A DNA stretch of 64,000 nt. Origin: Companilactobacillus nantensis DSM 16982. GTDB taxonomy: Bacteria > Bacillota > Bacilli > Lactobacillales > Lactobacillaceae. The notes under the pieces are model-generated. The model was not told where the DNA came from and searched no databases. It saw nothing but the letters and a program-made list of their open reading frames with translations. Made by a program: the position numbers and the translations under genes. The DNA is taken from assembly GCF_001435815.1 (NCBI RefSeq), contig NZ_AZFV01000011.1, positions 1 through 64,000 of the forward strand. The letters run 5' to 3'. Positions 8,686 to 18,344 of the stretch are shown one piece after another (position 1 is the first letter of the stretch; every line of letters starts with the position of its first letter).

Positions 8686-10130
8686 TGTCCTGTGTCGATA
8701 ACTTTGTCGATCAAATTATTGCGGCTGACAACGACTATCAAGAATTAGACCGCATTTACTTATACAATCGAATTTGTGCCCTGGTTGGTGATGATAACCA
8801 TCAAACTAATGATGATCTCAAAACGGCTTTAATTGAAACGGCTCTGAAAAATCACAAGATTGACGATAGCCAAACAGCTAAAGAAATTCTCAATGATCAA
8901 CTGATGGATTTCGTAACGCCATTACCTTCCAAAGTTAACCAAGAATTTTGGAATTTGTACCAAGTTAGTCCCGAAACAGCCACAAACTATTTTTATCAAT
9001 TGAGCCAAACTAATGACTATATCAAAACAAAGGCAATTGCTAAAAATATTTCTTATGACGTTAAAACTAATTATGGAGCCTTGGAAATTACAATCAATCT
9101 TTCTAAACCTGAAAAAGACCCCAAAGCCATTGCCGCTGCTGGTCAACAAGTCCAAAACGGTTATCCTAAATGCCAACTTTGTATGGAAAACGAGGGTTAT
9201 CTAGGACGTTTAGGTTATCCTGCCCGTAGTAATCACCGAATCATTCGTTTTACACTGGGTGGTCAAACTTGGGGCTTCCAATATTCTCCGTACGCTTATT
9301 TCAGTGAACATGCTATCTTCTTGAATCAAGTTCACCAACCAATGATTATCAACCAACATACATTCAATAACCTGTTGGAAATCATTCGTATTTTCCCACA
9401 GTACTTTGTCGGCAGTAACGCTGATTTACCAATTGTTGGTGGTTCGATGCTCAGTCATGACCACTATCAAGGTGGCCGTCACGTCTTTCCGATGATGAAA
9501 GCACCAATTGAACGTGAGATTGAAATTCCAGTCGCTGGTGTCCAAGCTGGTATTGTTAAGTGGCCATTATCAACCATTCGCTTAACAAGTCAGGACCCTG
9601 AAGAATTGGTCAAAGCAGCGACCTTAATTCATGAAAATTGGATGAATTATTCAGATGAAACTGTTGACGTCAGAGCTTATACTAACGAAACTCGTCATCA
9701 CACTGTAACGCCGATTGCCTATCGCAAAGATGATGCCTATGTTTTAGATATTGTCCTACGTGACAACCAAACTTCAGTACAATATCCTGATGGCATTTTC
9801 CATCCTCATCAAGATGTTCAACATATCAAAAAAGAAAATATCGGTTTGATTGAAGTCATGGGTCGAGCTATTCTTCCTGCACGTTTGAAGACTGAACTCA
9901 AAGAAGTTGAACGCTACCTACTAAAACAACCTAATCAAATGGCTGAATATCACAAAACTTGGGCTGATCAACTCCAAGCTAAATATGATTTTACGGACGA
10001 CAACGTTGCTGATATTGTGGCTCAAGAAGCTGGCTTAGTCTTCGGTCGTGTCCTTGAAGATGCTGGTGTCTTCAAGTGGAATGACCAAGGTCAAAAAGCT
10101 TTCGATAAATTCGTCGGAAGTCTCAGTTAA
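8685..10130 (+). CDS. galT: UTP-hexose-1-phosphate / UDP-glucose-hexose-1-phosphate uridylyltransferase, class II
   Basis: A 481-residue GalT of the Gram-positive class II type, unrelated in length to the short HIT-like E. coli enzyme. It transfers UMP between UDP-glucose and galactose-1-phosphate. Visible motifs include GGSMLSHDHYQGGRH, with the active-site His cluster, and CQLCMENEGYLGR, which holds paired Cys. It is translationally coupled to galK (TAATG) and to the downstream regulator. The epimerase galE is not in this window. Confidence 0.95.
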   Translation: MSCVDNFVDQIIAADNDYQELDRIYLYNRICALVGDDNHQTNDDLKTALIETALKNHKIDDSQTAKEILNDQLMDFVTPLPSKVNQEFWNLYQVSPETATNYFYQLSQTNDYIKTKAIAKNISYDVKTNYGALEITINLSKPEKDPKAIAAAGQQVQNGYPKCQLCMENEGYLGRLGYPARSNHRIIRFTLGGQTWGFQYSPYAYFSEHAIFLNQVHQPMIINQHTFNNLLEIIRIFPQYFVGSNADLPIVGGSMLSHDHYQGGRHVFPMMKAPIEREIEIPVAGVQAGIVKWPLSTIRLTSQDPEELVKAATLIHENWMNYSDETVDVRAYTNETRHHTVTPIAYRKDDAYVLDIVLRDNQTSVQYPDGIFHPHQDVQHIKKENIGLIEVMGRAILPARLKTELKEVERYLLKQPNQMAEYHKTWADQLQAKYDFTDDNVADIVAQEAGLVFGRVLEDAGVFKWNDQGQKAFDKFVGSLS

Positions 10131-11119
10131 TGGCAACTTTACGTGACATCGCCAAAAAGGCCAACGTTTCACCAGCAACCGTTTCGCGGGTCCTCAATAA
10201 CGATTTAACTTTGTCAGTCACTGACCAAACACGTACAAATATTTTAAAAATTGCGACCGACATGAACTATCAAAAAGCTAATCACCGGAATACTCATTTT
10301 CAAAAACGTATTGCCTTAGTTCAATGGTATTCTGAATCAAAAGAACAAGATGATATGTACTACATGACTGTTCGTGAAGGTATCGAGCAACAAGCTACAA
10401 CTTATGGCTTTGAAATCAGTCGAATTTTTCACAATAATCTTACCGAGATTCCTCAAGATATTGATGGCATCATCGCTGTTGGTAAATACAGTCAAGCTCA
10501 AGTGGAACAGATGACTCAAATCAGTCACAATTTAGTTTTTATTGACGATGACCAATTCCCCCAAGGTTTCGATACGATTGTGACCGACTTCAAATACGGT
10601 ATCAAACATGTCGTTGATTACTTTGTTGATCAAAAAATCACCGATATTGGCCTGATCTATGGTGAAGAAAATTCCACTGATAATTTACGGACGATTCCAG
10701 ATTTTCGATACGATAGTTTCAAGGCAGCCATGGTGGATCACAATATTTTTCGGCCTGAATTTTGTTTCAAAGGCGACTTTACGAAAGGTGCCGGCTATAA
10801 ACAAATGAAAAAAGCCATCCAAACGTTGGACGGCTTACCTCATGCCTTCTTCATCGCAAATGACCCTATGGCAGCAGGCGCTTTAAAAGCACTCCAAGAA
10901 GCCAATATTGCCGTTCCCGACCGTATCAATATTTTCAGTTTCAACAACACAGCACTTGCTAGTTATGTTAACCCAGAATTGAGTTCAGTAGACGTTGCAA
11001 CCGTTCAAATGGGTGCAGCAGCCGTTGATTTAATGCAGGATATTTTAACTAATCCACGACACGTTACTAAACGAATGGAACTGGCTACTAAATTAATTTT
11101 CCGTCAAAGTACACTTTAA
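10130..11119 (+). CDS. galR: LacI-family regulator of the gal operon
   Basis: A 329-residue LacI/GalR protein with helix-turn-helix at 3-24 (TLRDIAKKANVSPATVSRVL) and a full effector domain. Its start overlaps the galT stop by one base, so it is the third cistron of the gal operon, the arrangement expected for an autoregulated galactose repressor. Galactose as effector is inferred from context. Confidence 0.88.
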   Translation: MATLRDIAKKANVSPATVSRVLNNDLTLSVTDQTRTNILKIATDMNYQKANHRNTHFQKRIALVQWYSESKEQDDMYYMTVREGIEQQATTYGFEISRIFHNNLTEIPQDIDGIIAVGKYSQAQVEQMTQISHNLVFIDDDQFPQGFDTIVTDFKYGIKHVVDYFVDQKITDIGLIYGEENSTDNLRTIPDFRYDSFKAAMVDHNIFRPEFCFKGDFTKGAGYKQMKKAIQTLDGLPHAFFIANDPMAAGALKALQEANIAVPDRINIFSFNNTALASYVNPELSSVDVATVQMGAAAVDLMQDILTNPRHVTKRMELATKLIFRQSTL

Positions 11120-11183
11120 TTGTGAAGCATGTTTAAACCAAATATAATGATTCTATAAGATACTTTTAAAGGAGCTGGACATT

Positions 11184-11411
11184 ATGATGGGATTTGCAGG
11201 TTGTCAGAATGGCTTTGGTGGTATGGGTTTTATGGGCGGTGGCCTTTTATTCTACGGCATCATCCTACTACTCATCATTTTCGCTATTGTTTACTTCACT
11301 AAAAATAATCACAAGCAAAATAGTGCTTTGGAAGTTTTGAATCAGGAGTATGCTAAAGGCAATGTTTCTGATGATGATTACAAGAAGAGAAAAGATAATT
11401 TGAATATGTAA
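11184..11411 (+). CDS. Small membrane protein with C-terminal SHOCT domain
   Basis: A 75-residue protein: Gly/Met-rich start, one hydrophobic helix (about 20-41, LLFYGIILLLIIFAIVYF) and a C-terminal SHOCT motif (LEVLNQEYAKGNVSDDDYKKR). SHOCT helices are small oligomerisation modules at the ends of membrane proteins; the function is unknown. A good ribosome site (AAAGGAG) precedes ATG 11184. The following cloverleaf element starts directly after the stop codon. Confidence 0.8.
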   Translation: MMGFAGCQNGFGGMGFMGGGLLFYGIILLLIIFAIVYFTKNNHKQNSALEVLNQEYAKGNVSDDDYKKRKDNLNM

Positions 11412-11592
11412 TGCCGTCTCCAGGAACAAGAAATTTAGGTCGCTGTGGGGACCGCTTCGAGCCAAAGATCGGTCTCGAAGCTCGATTTTGAACCTCGCAA
11501 AATACGCGAGTTTTAAAACTCGTCCCGTGGTGTAAGCTTAAAGCACTAACGCCACCTTCACAGCAACCTAAACTTTTGTTCCTTCCGACTAG
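11412..11592 (-). repeat. Cloverleaf element 3 (reverse copy)
   Basis: Reverse copy starting TGCCGTCTCC one base after the SHOCT gene stop. The outer arms belong to the GGAACAAGAAATTTAGGTCG subfamily shared with elements 4, 13 and 18. Hairpin 3 is perfect (GCTTCGAG/CTCGAAGC) with the long loop variant CCAAAGATCGGT. The right end CCGACTAG runs into TTTATTCGTTG, the same flank as at element 18. Confidence 0.9.
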
Positions 11593-11650
11593 TTTATTCG
11601 TTGTTTTTTTGTTTCGTTTTATAACAAGTCTTATAGACCGTTTCATGATT

Positions 11651-11662
11651 CTGGAGACGGTA
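11651..11662 (+). repeat. Possible remnant right end of a forward cloverleaf copy
   Basis: CTGGAGACGGTA, 58 bp after element 3, matches the right terminus of forward copies (GGAGACGGCA). No stem remains. It suggests that element 3 once had a forward partner that was deleted. Confidence 0.4.
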
Positions 11663-11710
11663 TAACTAGTATCACAAGTAATCCAATTTGAATTATCGAA
11701 CTAACTACGA

Positions 11711-11757
11711 AAAATAGGGTGGACAAATTTTATTTAAATTTATCCACCCTATTTTTT
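11711..11757 (+). terminator. Intrinsic terminator
   Basis: AATAGGGTGGA pairs with TCCACCCTATT and is followed by a T run. It lies after the SHOCT gene and element 3 and before the next plus-strand gene. Confidence 0.75.
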
Positions 11758-11861
11758 GAATTCTGTTCTAATTATATTGCAAACGTTTTAGGCCTTAGTT
11801 CATATTTCCTCTCCTGAAAACCTCAGTAATGTTATGATAAACAATATTAGGAGGTTCCACT

Positions 11862-12218
11862 ATGCTTTGGTTATGGACACATTTAATTACTTGGCTAGTT
11901 ATAGCCGTGATGATTTTACTGGTATTATTTACAAATTCGAACACAAAAATTTATGAAATGATTACGCGAGTTGGCTACATTGTTATTATTGCAACTGGTA
12001 TCAAATTAGGCCTGCGTGCTTGGTCAGTTGAACCAACATTATTGATTGTCAAAGTTATTGTCGCTTTGATATTCATTGGTTTAGTTGAAATTGCCTTTGC
12101 TCGTAAGGATCAAAAGACTATCAATCGTTCACTAGTTTGGGCAGTGCTTATCTTCTGCATTGTTACTGCTTTATTAGGCTTTGCATTAGCTGGCTGGTAT
12201 CCTTTTGTTCAACATTAG
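11862..12218 (+). CDS. DUF1516 (YisL-like) membrane protein
   Basis: A 118-residue integral membrane protein with four hydrophobic segments (about 5-24, 33-52, 61-80, 92-113). Size and pattern match the DUF1516/YisL family of Firmicutes, of unknown function. The ribosome site GGAGG is well placed. It is a monocistronic unit closed by a convergent terminator. Confidence 0.75.
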   Translation: MLWLWTHLITWLVIAVMILLVLFTNSNTKIYEMITRVGYIVIIATGIKLGLRAWSVEPTLLIVKVIVALIFIGLVEIAFARKDQKTINRSLVWAVLIFCIVTALLGFALAGWYPFVQH

Positions 12219-12228
12219 AATAAAGTCA

Positions 12229-12282
12229 AAAGCATCTATGGAAAAGGGATTAATTCTACTTTTCCATAGATGCTTTTATTAT
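12229..12282. terminator. Bidirectional terminator
   Basis: AAAAGCATCTATGGAAAAG pairs with CTTTTCCATAGATGCTTTT over 19 bp, between the convergent DUF1516 and hydrolase genes. Confidence 0.85.
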
Positions 12283-12289
12283 ATAGTCA

Positions 12290-13138
12290 TTATTTTTTCC
12301 ACAAGAAATTAATTAACAGCTTATCCACTTGTTTGTTTTCATGTAGCTTGCTGTGTTGTGCCATTTTACCAACAATTTTCTTTTCCTTATACGATTTCGC
12401 ACGTCCTGAAACCAGATACTTTAATGATTTGGAAGAAGCGTTGCTGACACGCGTATCTGAATGGCTACCATCATTAACATCCCCAAAGATGTTCAAAACC
12501 TGTGTATTAGTTGGATAAACTTTTCGTAATTTCAAAAGTTGCTTATACGACTTATCCATCGTATCAGGTTTGCCATTTTTAGCTAACTTTAATTGATTTG
12601 CCTTGTCACCCATTCCTAAAATTCCATCAAAATGACCAGCGATATCAACAACCTTGTTAACTTTAGGCTGCCCTTTTTTACCAGCATAATTCATGATGTA
12701 ATAATTAATTGCCATATTTCCCATTGAATGACCCACAAAATTAACATTCTTAAAATGATAATCTTTCTGCAACTCTTTAATAACATCATTGACCCATTTT
12801 CCGGCTGTAACGTAATTTGTCATTTTATTGTTATCAAAATTAACTTCAACGATAGGATTCTTGGCATTCTTAGGAATCGAGCCAATTAATTTTACAAAAC
12901 CATTGGGACTGACATTCACACGGACAACCTTTTTCGTAACACCAGCAGCCTTAGCGGCATCAGTCATCTGCGTTTCCGCTTCATAACTACTGCCATAACC
13001 GTGGAAAAACAACGTTGGCGTCGAGCTTTGAACATATTGTTCCTTTTTAACAGCTTGAGTGTGCCTGCTAAAACCAAAAAAGCTGATTAATAAAATTAAG
13101 ACTAAAACTATTGAAAGAATAATGTTCCTCTTTTTCAT
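12290..13138 (-). CDS. Membrane-anchored alpha/beta hydrolase (DUF915 family)
   Basis: A 282-residue extracytoplasmic hydrolase. It has an N-terminal signal-anchor (residues 5-22), the oxyanion strand FFHGYGSS and the nucleophile elbow GHSMGN. ATG 13138 is chosen because GGTGGAGGG precedes it; the longer frame lacks such a site. DUF915 proteins are annotated as cell-surface hydrolases in lactobacilli; the ester substrate is unknown. Confidence 0.82.
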   Translation of the reverse strand: MKKRNIILSIVLVLILLISFFGFSRHTQAVKKEQYVQSSTPTLFFHGYGSSYEAETQMTDAAKAAGVTKKVVRVNVSPNGFVKLIGSIPKNAKNPIVEVNFDNNKMTNYVTAGKWVNDVIKELQKDYHFKNVNFVGHSMGNMAINYYIMNYAGKKGQPKVNKVVDIAGHFDGILGMGDKANQLKLAKNGKPDTMDKSYKQLLKLRKVYPTNTQVLNIFGDVNDGSHSDTRVSNASSKSLKYLVSGRAKSYKEKKIVGKMAQHSKLHENKQVDKLLINFLWKK

Positions 13139-13206
13139 CGTTTCCCTCCACCTCTTATTAACCATCATTATATATGGTATTGCAGATTAAGACTAATGTA
13201 ATGTGG

Positions 13207-13383
13207 TGCCGCCTCCAGAAACAAGAAATTTAGGTCGCTATGGGGACCGAGTCGAGCCAAGGTCTCGCCTCTCGATTTTGAACCTCGCAAAATACGCGAG
13301 TTTCAAAACTCGTCCCGTGGTGTAAGAGCTAAAGCTCTAACACCACCTGCACAGCGACCTAAATTCTTGTTCCTTCCGGCTAG
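13207..13383 (-). repeat. Cloverleaf element 4 (reverse copy)
   Basis: Reverse copy with canonical ends TGCCGCCTCC and CCGGCTAG. The outer stem is of the AACAAGAAATTTAGGTCGCT subfamily. Hairpin 3, GAGTCGAG/CTCGCCTC, has mispairs at its base. It lies between the divergent hydrolase and ilvE genes and is the left half of a doublet with element 5. Confidence 0.9.
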
Positions 13384-13587
13384 TTTGTTCGTTATTTTAT
13401 ATTTCGTATCGTTAAAGAACCAAGATTTAAAAATCACTTTGAAACTTTCAATCTTTTGACATATATCAAAGCTATGAAACAGATAACTACAAATCAACTA
13501 ACATAACGAATTAATAAAAAGCTTTTGAACTTCTACTGTTTTATAAATAATCCGATTCAAATATTACACATACTATACACAACTACA

Positions 13588-13764
13588 CTAGCCTGGGGAT
13601 GGGCACAAGAAAGTCAGCAGTGACAGTGGTGTTAGAGCTTTAGCTCTTACTCCACGGACGTATTTTGAGATTCGCGGTACCTTGCGAAGCTCAAAATCGA
13701 GTCTCGAGACCTTGGCTCGAGACGGTCCCACAGCAGACATTCTTGTGCCCATCCCCAGGCGGCC
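13588..13764 (+). repeat. Cloverleaf element 5 (forward copy)
   Basis: Forward copy, CTAGCC to AGGCGGCC. The outer stem sequence (GGGGATGGGCACAAGAA) is unlike any other copy but is closed by its complement. Hairpin 3 is a perfect 8-bp GTCTCGAG/CTCGAGAC. It lies 26 bp before the ilvE promoter and 204 bp from element 4. Confidence 0.9.
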
Positions 13765-13789
13765 CCCAAAACAAAAAACAAATTTATTG

Positions 13790-13856
13790 TTGACACTTTA
13801 TAACCAATTAATTATGATAAATCTAATAAATTTAATTTTTCTTTAATTTATTAGAT
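13790..13856 (+). promoter_or_regulatory. ilvE promoter and leader inverted repeat
   Basis: TTGACA (13790-13795), 17-nt spacer, TATGAT (13813-13818) is a near-consensus sigma-A promoter. The leader carries a perfect 12-bp inverted repeat, ATCTAATAAATT (13821-13832) and AATTTATTAGAT (13845-13856), which could be an operator or an RNA hairpin. I do not recognise its binding protein. Confidence 0.7.
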
Positions 13857-13882
13857 GCAAATTAATGAAGGAGATATCAGAT

Positions 13883-14914
13883 ATGGCAAAAGCAGATGCA
13901 ACAAAAATTGATTGGAGCAACCTAGGTTTCAATTACATGGATTTACCTTACCGTTTTACGGCCTACTGGAAAGACGGCGAGTGGCAAGATGCTGGATTGA
14001 CTGAAGACAGTACACTACATATTAGTGAGGCTTCCCCTGTCTTGCACTACGGACAAGCAGCTTTTGAAGGTATGAAAGCTTACCGTACACCGGACAACCA
14101 CATTCAATTATTCCGTCCTGACCGTAACGCTAAACGTATGAAAGACTCATGTGAACGACTCTTGATGCCTGTCTTCCCTGAAGATAAGTTCGTTGAAGCC
14201 GTTAAATCAGTTGTTAAAGCTAACGCCGATTTCGTGCCTCCATATGGTACCGGTGGCACACTTTATCTTCGTCCATTGATCATTGGTACTGGCGAACAAA
14301 TTGGTGTCCACGCCGCACCAGAATACATTTTCACAGTTTTCGCCATGCCCGTTGGTAACTATTTCAAGGGTGGCTTAACTCCGGTTAACTTTACTACTTC
14401 ACAATATGACCGTGCTGCTCATAAAGGTACTGGTCAAAGTAAAGTCGGTGGTAACTACGCTGCCAGTCTTTATCCTGGTGCTCAAGCTCACGATAATGGC
14501 TACGCTGACTGTGTTTACCTTGACCCAATTGAACATAAGAAAATTGAGGAAGTTGGATCAGCTAACTTCTTTGGAATTACTAAAGACAATGTCTTCGTAA
14601 CACCAAAATCACCTTCAATTCTACCAAGTATTACTAAGTACTCACTACTTTGGTTGGCTAAGAATCGTTTAGGTCTTGGTGCCGAGGAAGGCGACGTCTA
14701 CATTGACCAACTAGACCGTTTCAAAGAAGCTGGTGCCTGTGGTACCGCTGCTGTAATTTCACCAATCGGTGGCTTGGAACACGACGGCAACCTTCATGTC
14801 TTCTATAGTGAAACAGAAGTTGGACCAGTCACAAAGAAGTTATATGACACACTAACAGGTATTCAATTTGGAACAGTTGAGGCTCCTGAAGGCTGGATTC
14901 AAGTGGTTGAATAG
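13883..14914 (+). CDS. ilvE: Branched-chain-amino-acid aminotransferase
   Basis: A 343-residue PLP enzyme of fold type IV that interconverts Leu/Ile/Val and their 2-oxo acids; in lactobacilli it mainly starts amino-acid catabolism. The PLP lysine is Lys187 in SKVGGNYAASL, and the phosphate-binding segments GSANFFG and ACGTAAVI are present. The start ATG 13883 follows GAAGGAGAT; the ATG at 13865 is part of that ribosome site. It is a single-gene transcript with its own promoter and terminator. Confidence 0.95.
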   Translation: MAKADATKIDWSNLGFNYMDLPYRFTAYWKDGEWQDAGLTEDSTLHISEASPVLHYGQAAFEGMKAYRTPDNHIQLFRPDRNAKRMKDSCERLLMPVFPEDKFVEAVKSVVKANADFVPPYGTGGTLYLRPLIIGTGEQIGVHAAPEYIFTVFAMPVGNYFKGGLTPVNFTTSQYDRAAHKGTGQSKVGGNYAASLYPGAQAHDNGYADCVYLDPIEHKKIEEVGSANFFGITKDNVFVTPKSPSILPSITKYSLLWLAKNRLGLGAEEGDVYIDQLDRFKEAGACGTAAVISPIGGLEHDGNLHVFYSETEVGPVTKKLYDTLTGIQFGTVEAPEGWIQVVE

Positions 14915-14956
14915 GATTCAGAAAATAATAAAAAACTTTCTATTATAATTTAAAGT

Positions 14957-15011
14957 AAAAAAGATATCCGCTATATTTACAGATCTGTAAATATGGGGAT
15001 ATCTTTTTTTG
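14957..15011. terminator. Bidirectional terminator
   Basis: AAAAGATATCC/GGATATCTTTT with an inner stem ATTTACAGATCTGTAAAT, between convergent ilvE and the surface-protein gene. Confidence 0.85.
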
Positions 15012-15048
15012 TTCCATATTAATCTTTTGTGCTATGAAGACAGCATTC

Positions 15049-18000
15049 CTAAATACTGTTGGTCAAATCCCACTCAACTTTTCCAGAATAAGTACCTGCT
15101 AAAGTACTTGAGTTAACATCAAGTAAGATTCCTTCGTCAGGTGCCCAACTGCCACCAATATCGGTTGTCTTAACTTTACTATCATCACTATTATTTTGAA
15201 TAAACGTTTGAGTACTCATATCGCTTACTTCATTATCTGGTGAGACATAAATCAAATTACCATCTAAGGTAACTGGATCACTAGTACCAGCGCCTGTAAC
15301 CATTCGACCAGCTTTAGCTGTCAATGTCCACTTACTCATAACGCTTTTAACTTGTAAGTTCCAAGTTCCGTCACGACCAACTACTCGTGGGCTGCCACTA
15401 GCATTAATATTTTTAAATTTATAATCAGTGCTTTCAATTGTTGCAGTTTTTTCCATGACATTGACGTTATAATCAAGTGTTTCTGATGTCCGTCCATATG
15501 GGTCTGTGAAATAAATCGACACTGGATATGGATTGTTGGTGTCATCAGTAATGCCATTAGCTGTTGAATCAATTGTAAAGTCCTGAGTCATTGGTGTTGC
15601 CACGGGTTCGTCACCACTATAACTATTAATCATCTTATTGCCATTTGCATTAATGTACCAGGTTAACTTGCTTGGCGTAACTTGATAGCCATCACTATAT
15701 CCAACGTTCCCTGTCATATCAATCGCATCGCCTTGAATTATATTAAATTCATTTTGATCAGTAGTTAACGTTGGCTTGATATCAGGTACATTAACAATAA
15801 CTTCTTTGGCTTCAGATTTATGCCCGTCCTGATCGACAACACTGATTGAAACAATATTTTGACCAACTTTCAATCCTGTTTGTCCAGTGTAGTCGTCCAA
15901 TGAAACAGCTGGATCTTTATCATAGGCATAAGGCTTTACAGTAAAATCATATTTACCATTATTTGTTTGGCTTTCAGATACTTCATTTTGTTTTTTGCCG
16001 TCAGCCGTGGTGATTGTATAGGCAATAACAGAAGTTCCACCTTCACTGACTGTTGAAGTATTATCAGAGTGATCATAAGTTCCAGTTAGTTTTAATGGCT
16101 CATTGTCATTGACCGTAATCTCATTTTTATCAGGAGTAACGACTACCGATTGGTCAGTGACTTTAATATGGTACTCAAGTGTATTAGATACCAATGTATC
16201 GACTGTATTATTAGCCATTGGATAATTGTTATCAATAACTTGGACTTTAATCGTATGATCTCCAACATCCAATTGACCTGCATCCTTACCGGTTTCTAGG
16301 TCATAAATTGTAAAACCACTGCCGGCTGATGTATCTTGGCTACGGACAGTTGGATTATTATCAATTGTATAGTTGATGTACATATCATTTTTATTAACTG
16401 TTTCAGGTGTTCCGAAACTTATATCACCAGTTAAATTAAATTTATCACCTAATTTAACTTCAGTCGGATCTGCCATGTCAGTCGTAATATGTAACGTATT
16501 GGTTGGCTTAACGATATCAAATGAATCTGACTGAAAATCTCCCTTAAAATTGGTTCCTTCAAAAGTTGCTAAACCTGTTGGAACGTTCAAAGAAGTTGTT
16601 CCTGTTGGCAAAGTATTCGCTGTTGCGTTCAATTCAATTCTAACGGTTGTCAAATTATCAGCTGCGGTATCGCCAAGATTCTTAATATCATTATATGTAA
16701 ATTTATTACCTGTTAAGTTGTTTGAACTAATTGCATCTGATTCCACAGTTTTATTTCCTGTGGAATCAGTTTTTTGATAATAAATTTCACCAATATTTCC
16801 ATCTGAATCTGGAGTAATAGTTACATTATCCGGAATATTTACAGTGGCATTGACACCATTCGTTGGATCCTCACCACTTAAATAATGCAACATATAATTC
16901 AAAGTTAAGTTGTCTTTTGGATGAACCGTTTTAGCGGTAGTTAAATTATTAGCTTCATCGTCAATCAATTCATTATTTTGGTTAACATCTGTATTCGATT
17001 GGCTATTACTAATTCTAGTATTGTTTGTTTTATCAACAGTATATGCATTAGTTTCAGCGTTAACTAATGAAGGCATGGATTCGAAAATAACTGCATCGGT
17101 AATGTCTGCGGTATCCCCCGTTGACGCTGTAAATCCATATCTCAATTTATTTGATCCATTCAGTTGAAATACGCTCAAGTCAATATTTGCAGTTCCCTTA
17201 ACGTCTGGACTCCGAGGTGTCCCATTATAATTTTTATCTTTATATTGATAATTTAATTGAGCTGTTTTGCCATCCGGATTAGGGATATATTCGATTGTCG
17301 TATGTTGCCAACCATCTTGATAAGTATTACTGTTTCCCTTACCATATGAAAAATCGACGTTATTACCATTGGTTGCAAGGTCACTTCCCAAATGATGATA
17401 CATGCCCATAATTGAATTATTAATAAATAAATTATTAAAATTAGTACTCAGCTGTTTATATGTATTAGCGTCAGCAGGGTAATTCCAAGCAATATGTGGA
17501 CCACTCAAATAATTATTAGTACCCGAATAAGGCATAGTATCAAAAGATTTCCCTTGTCCATTTAACTTGCTATCAGGATCGTTCGGTTGCCAAGCATACG
17601 CACCATTTCTATTAAGAGAAGTATCAAATTCAAGTGCAAAACTATTTTGTATTGCCTGTTTTTGAATAGCATTTGATTTACTACCGTTAGTAACACTATT
17701 ATCTGTATCCAATCCCCAAACACCTAACGATTGTCCATGGTTAACTTTTGTCCCATTCATTGAAATAGCACTCGCACCTCGACCATCATTTTGGAGTACA
17801 AAAGCCATTCCATCTGGAACTCCAGAGGGATACATAATCGTCCCAAAATACATCCACATTGATATTGTTTGTTTTTTCGTGATATCCAAATAATTTTTAT
17901 CATTATTGCTCCAAATAGCACCTGTTTGATTAGAGTTATCAGTTAATCTAACAATATCAGCCCCATTAGGGTTAATAACAGTCGCTGAATTTCCAGTAAA

Positions 18001-18177
18001 CGTACCAGGTGTAAAATAACCATCTAAGGTTATTCCTGGTGGACTAACAGCTAAAACTTCTTTATCCGTAACAGTCCCAGCTTGAATATTTTGAGATGTC
18101 ATCCGTAAAATACTCAAAGAAGCCATAATAATAAATAAACCAAATAAAAATACCTTAATTATCCTTTTTGTAAACAT
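15049..18177 (-). CDS. Large secreted surface protein: L-type lectin-like domain, beta-sandwich repeats, C-terminal WxL domain
   Basis: A 1042-residue exported protein. A signal peptide (hydrophobic 7-22) is followed by an L-type lectin-like domain (about 45-330; GMAFVLQND and FALEFDT are characteristic), Thr/Asn/Asp-rich linker and Ig-like beta repeats (about 400-930), and a C-terminal WxL-type region (WTLTAKAG... and the closing VEWDLTNSI). WxL domains attach non-covalently to peptidoglycan, so it is probably an adhesin with a sugar-binding head. ATG 18177 is chosen because GGAGGGAG lies upstream and the signal peptide begins there. The usual WxL cluster partners are absent nearby. Confidence 0.8.
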   Translation of the reverse strand: MFTKRIIKVFLFGLFIIMASLSILRMTSQNIQAGTVTDKEVLAVSPPGITLDGYFTPGTFTGNSATVINPNGADIVRLTDNSNQTGAIWSNNDKNYLDITKKQTISMWMYFGTIMYPSGVPDGMAFVLQNDGRGASAISMNGTKVNHGQSLGVWGLDTDNSVTNGSKSNAIQKQAIQNSFALEFDTSLNRNGAYAWQPNDPDSKLNGQGKSFDTMPYSGTNNYLSGPHIAWNYPADANTYKQLSTNFNNLFINNSIMGMYHHLGSDLATNGNNVDFSYGKGNSNTYQDGWQHTTIEYIPNPDGKTAQLNYQYKDKNYNGTPRSPDVKGTANIDLSVFQLNGSNKLRYGFTASTGDTADITDAVIFESMPSLVNAETNAYTVDKTNNTRISNSQSNTDVNQNNELIDDEANNLTTAKTVHPKDNLTLNYMLHYLSGEDPTNGVNATVNIPDNVTITPDSDGNIGEIYYQKTDSTGNKTVESDAISSNNLTGNKFTYNDIKNLGDTAADNLTTVRIELNATANTLPTGTTSLNVPTGLATFEGTNFKGDFQSDSFDIVKPTNTLHITTDMADPTEVKLGDKFNLTGDISFGTPETVNKNDMYINYTIDNNPTVRSQDTSAGSGFTIYDLETGKDAGQLDVGDHTIKVQVIDNNYPMANNTVDTLVSNTLEYHIKVTDQSVVVTPDKNEITVNDNEPLKLTGTYDHSDNTSTVSEGGTSVIAYTITTADGKKQNEVSESQTNNGKYDFTVKPYAYDKDPAVSLDDYTGQTGLKVGQNIVSISVVDQDGHKSEAKEVIVNVPDIKPTLTTDQNEFNIIQGDAIDMTGNVGYSDGYQVTPSKLTWYINANGNKMINSYSGDEPVATPMTQDFTIDSTANGITDDTNNPYPVSIYFTDPYGRTSETLDYNVNVMEKTATIESTDYKFKNINASGSPRVVGRDGTWNLQVKSVMSKWTLTAKAGRMVTGAGTSDPVTLDGNLIYVSPDNEVSDMSTQTFIQNNSDDSKVKTTDIGGSWAPDEGILLDVNSSTLAGTYSGKVEWDLTNSI

Positions 18178-18344
18178 TGAATATCGCTCCCTCCTGAAAA
18201 TTTCAACAAAGTGACATTTGTTCAAACATATCTGTATACACACATTATGCAACATATCATGGTAATATGTGTACTAAATTAGGTAATTTTTTTTATCAAA
18301 TTATAAAATTTTTAATTCGTACCATTTGGCATACTTTCTACACG

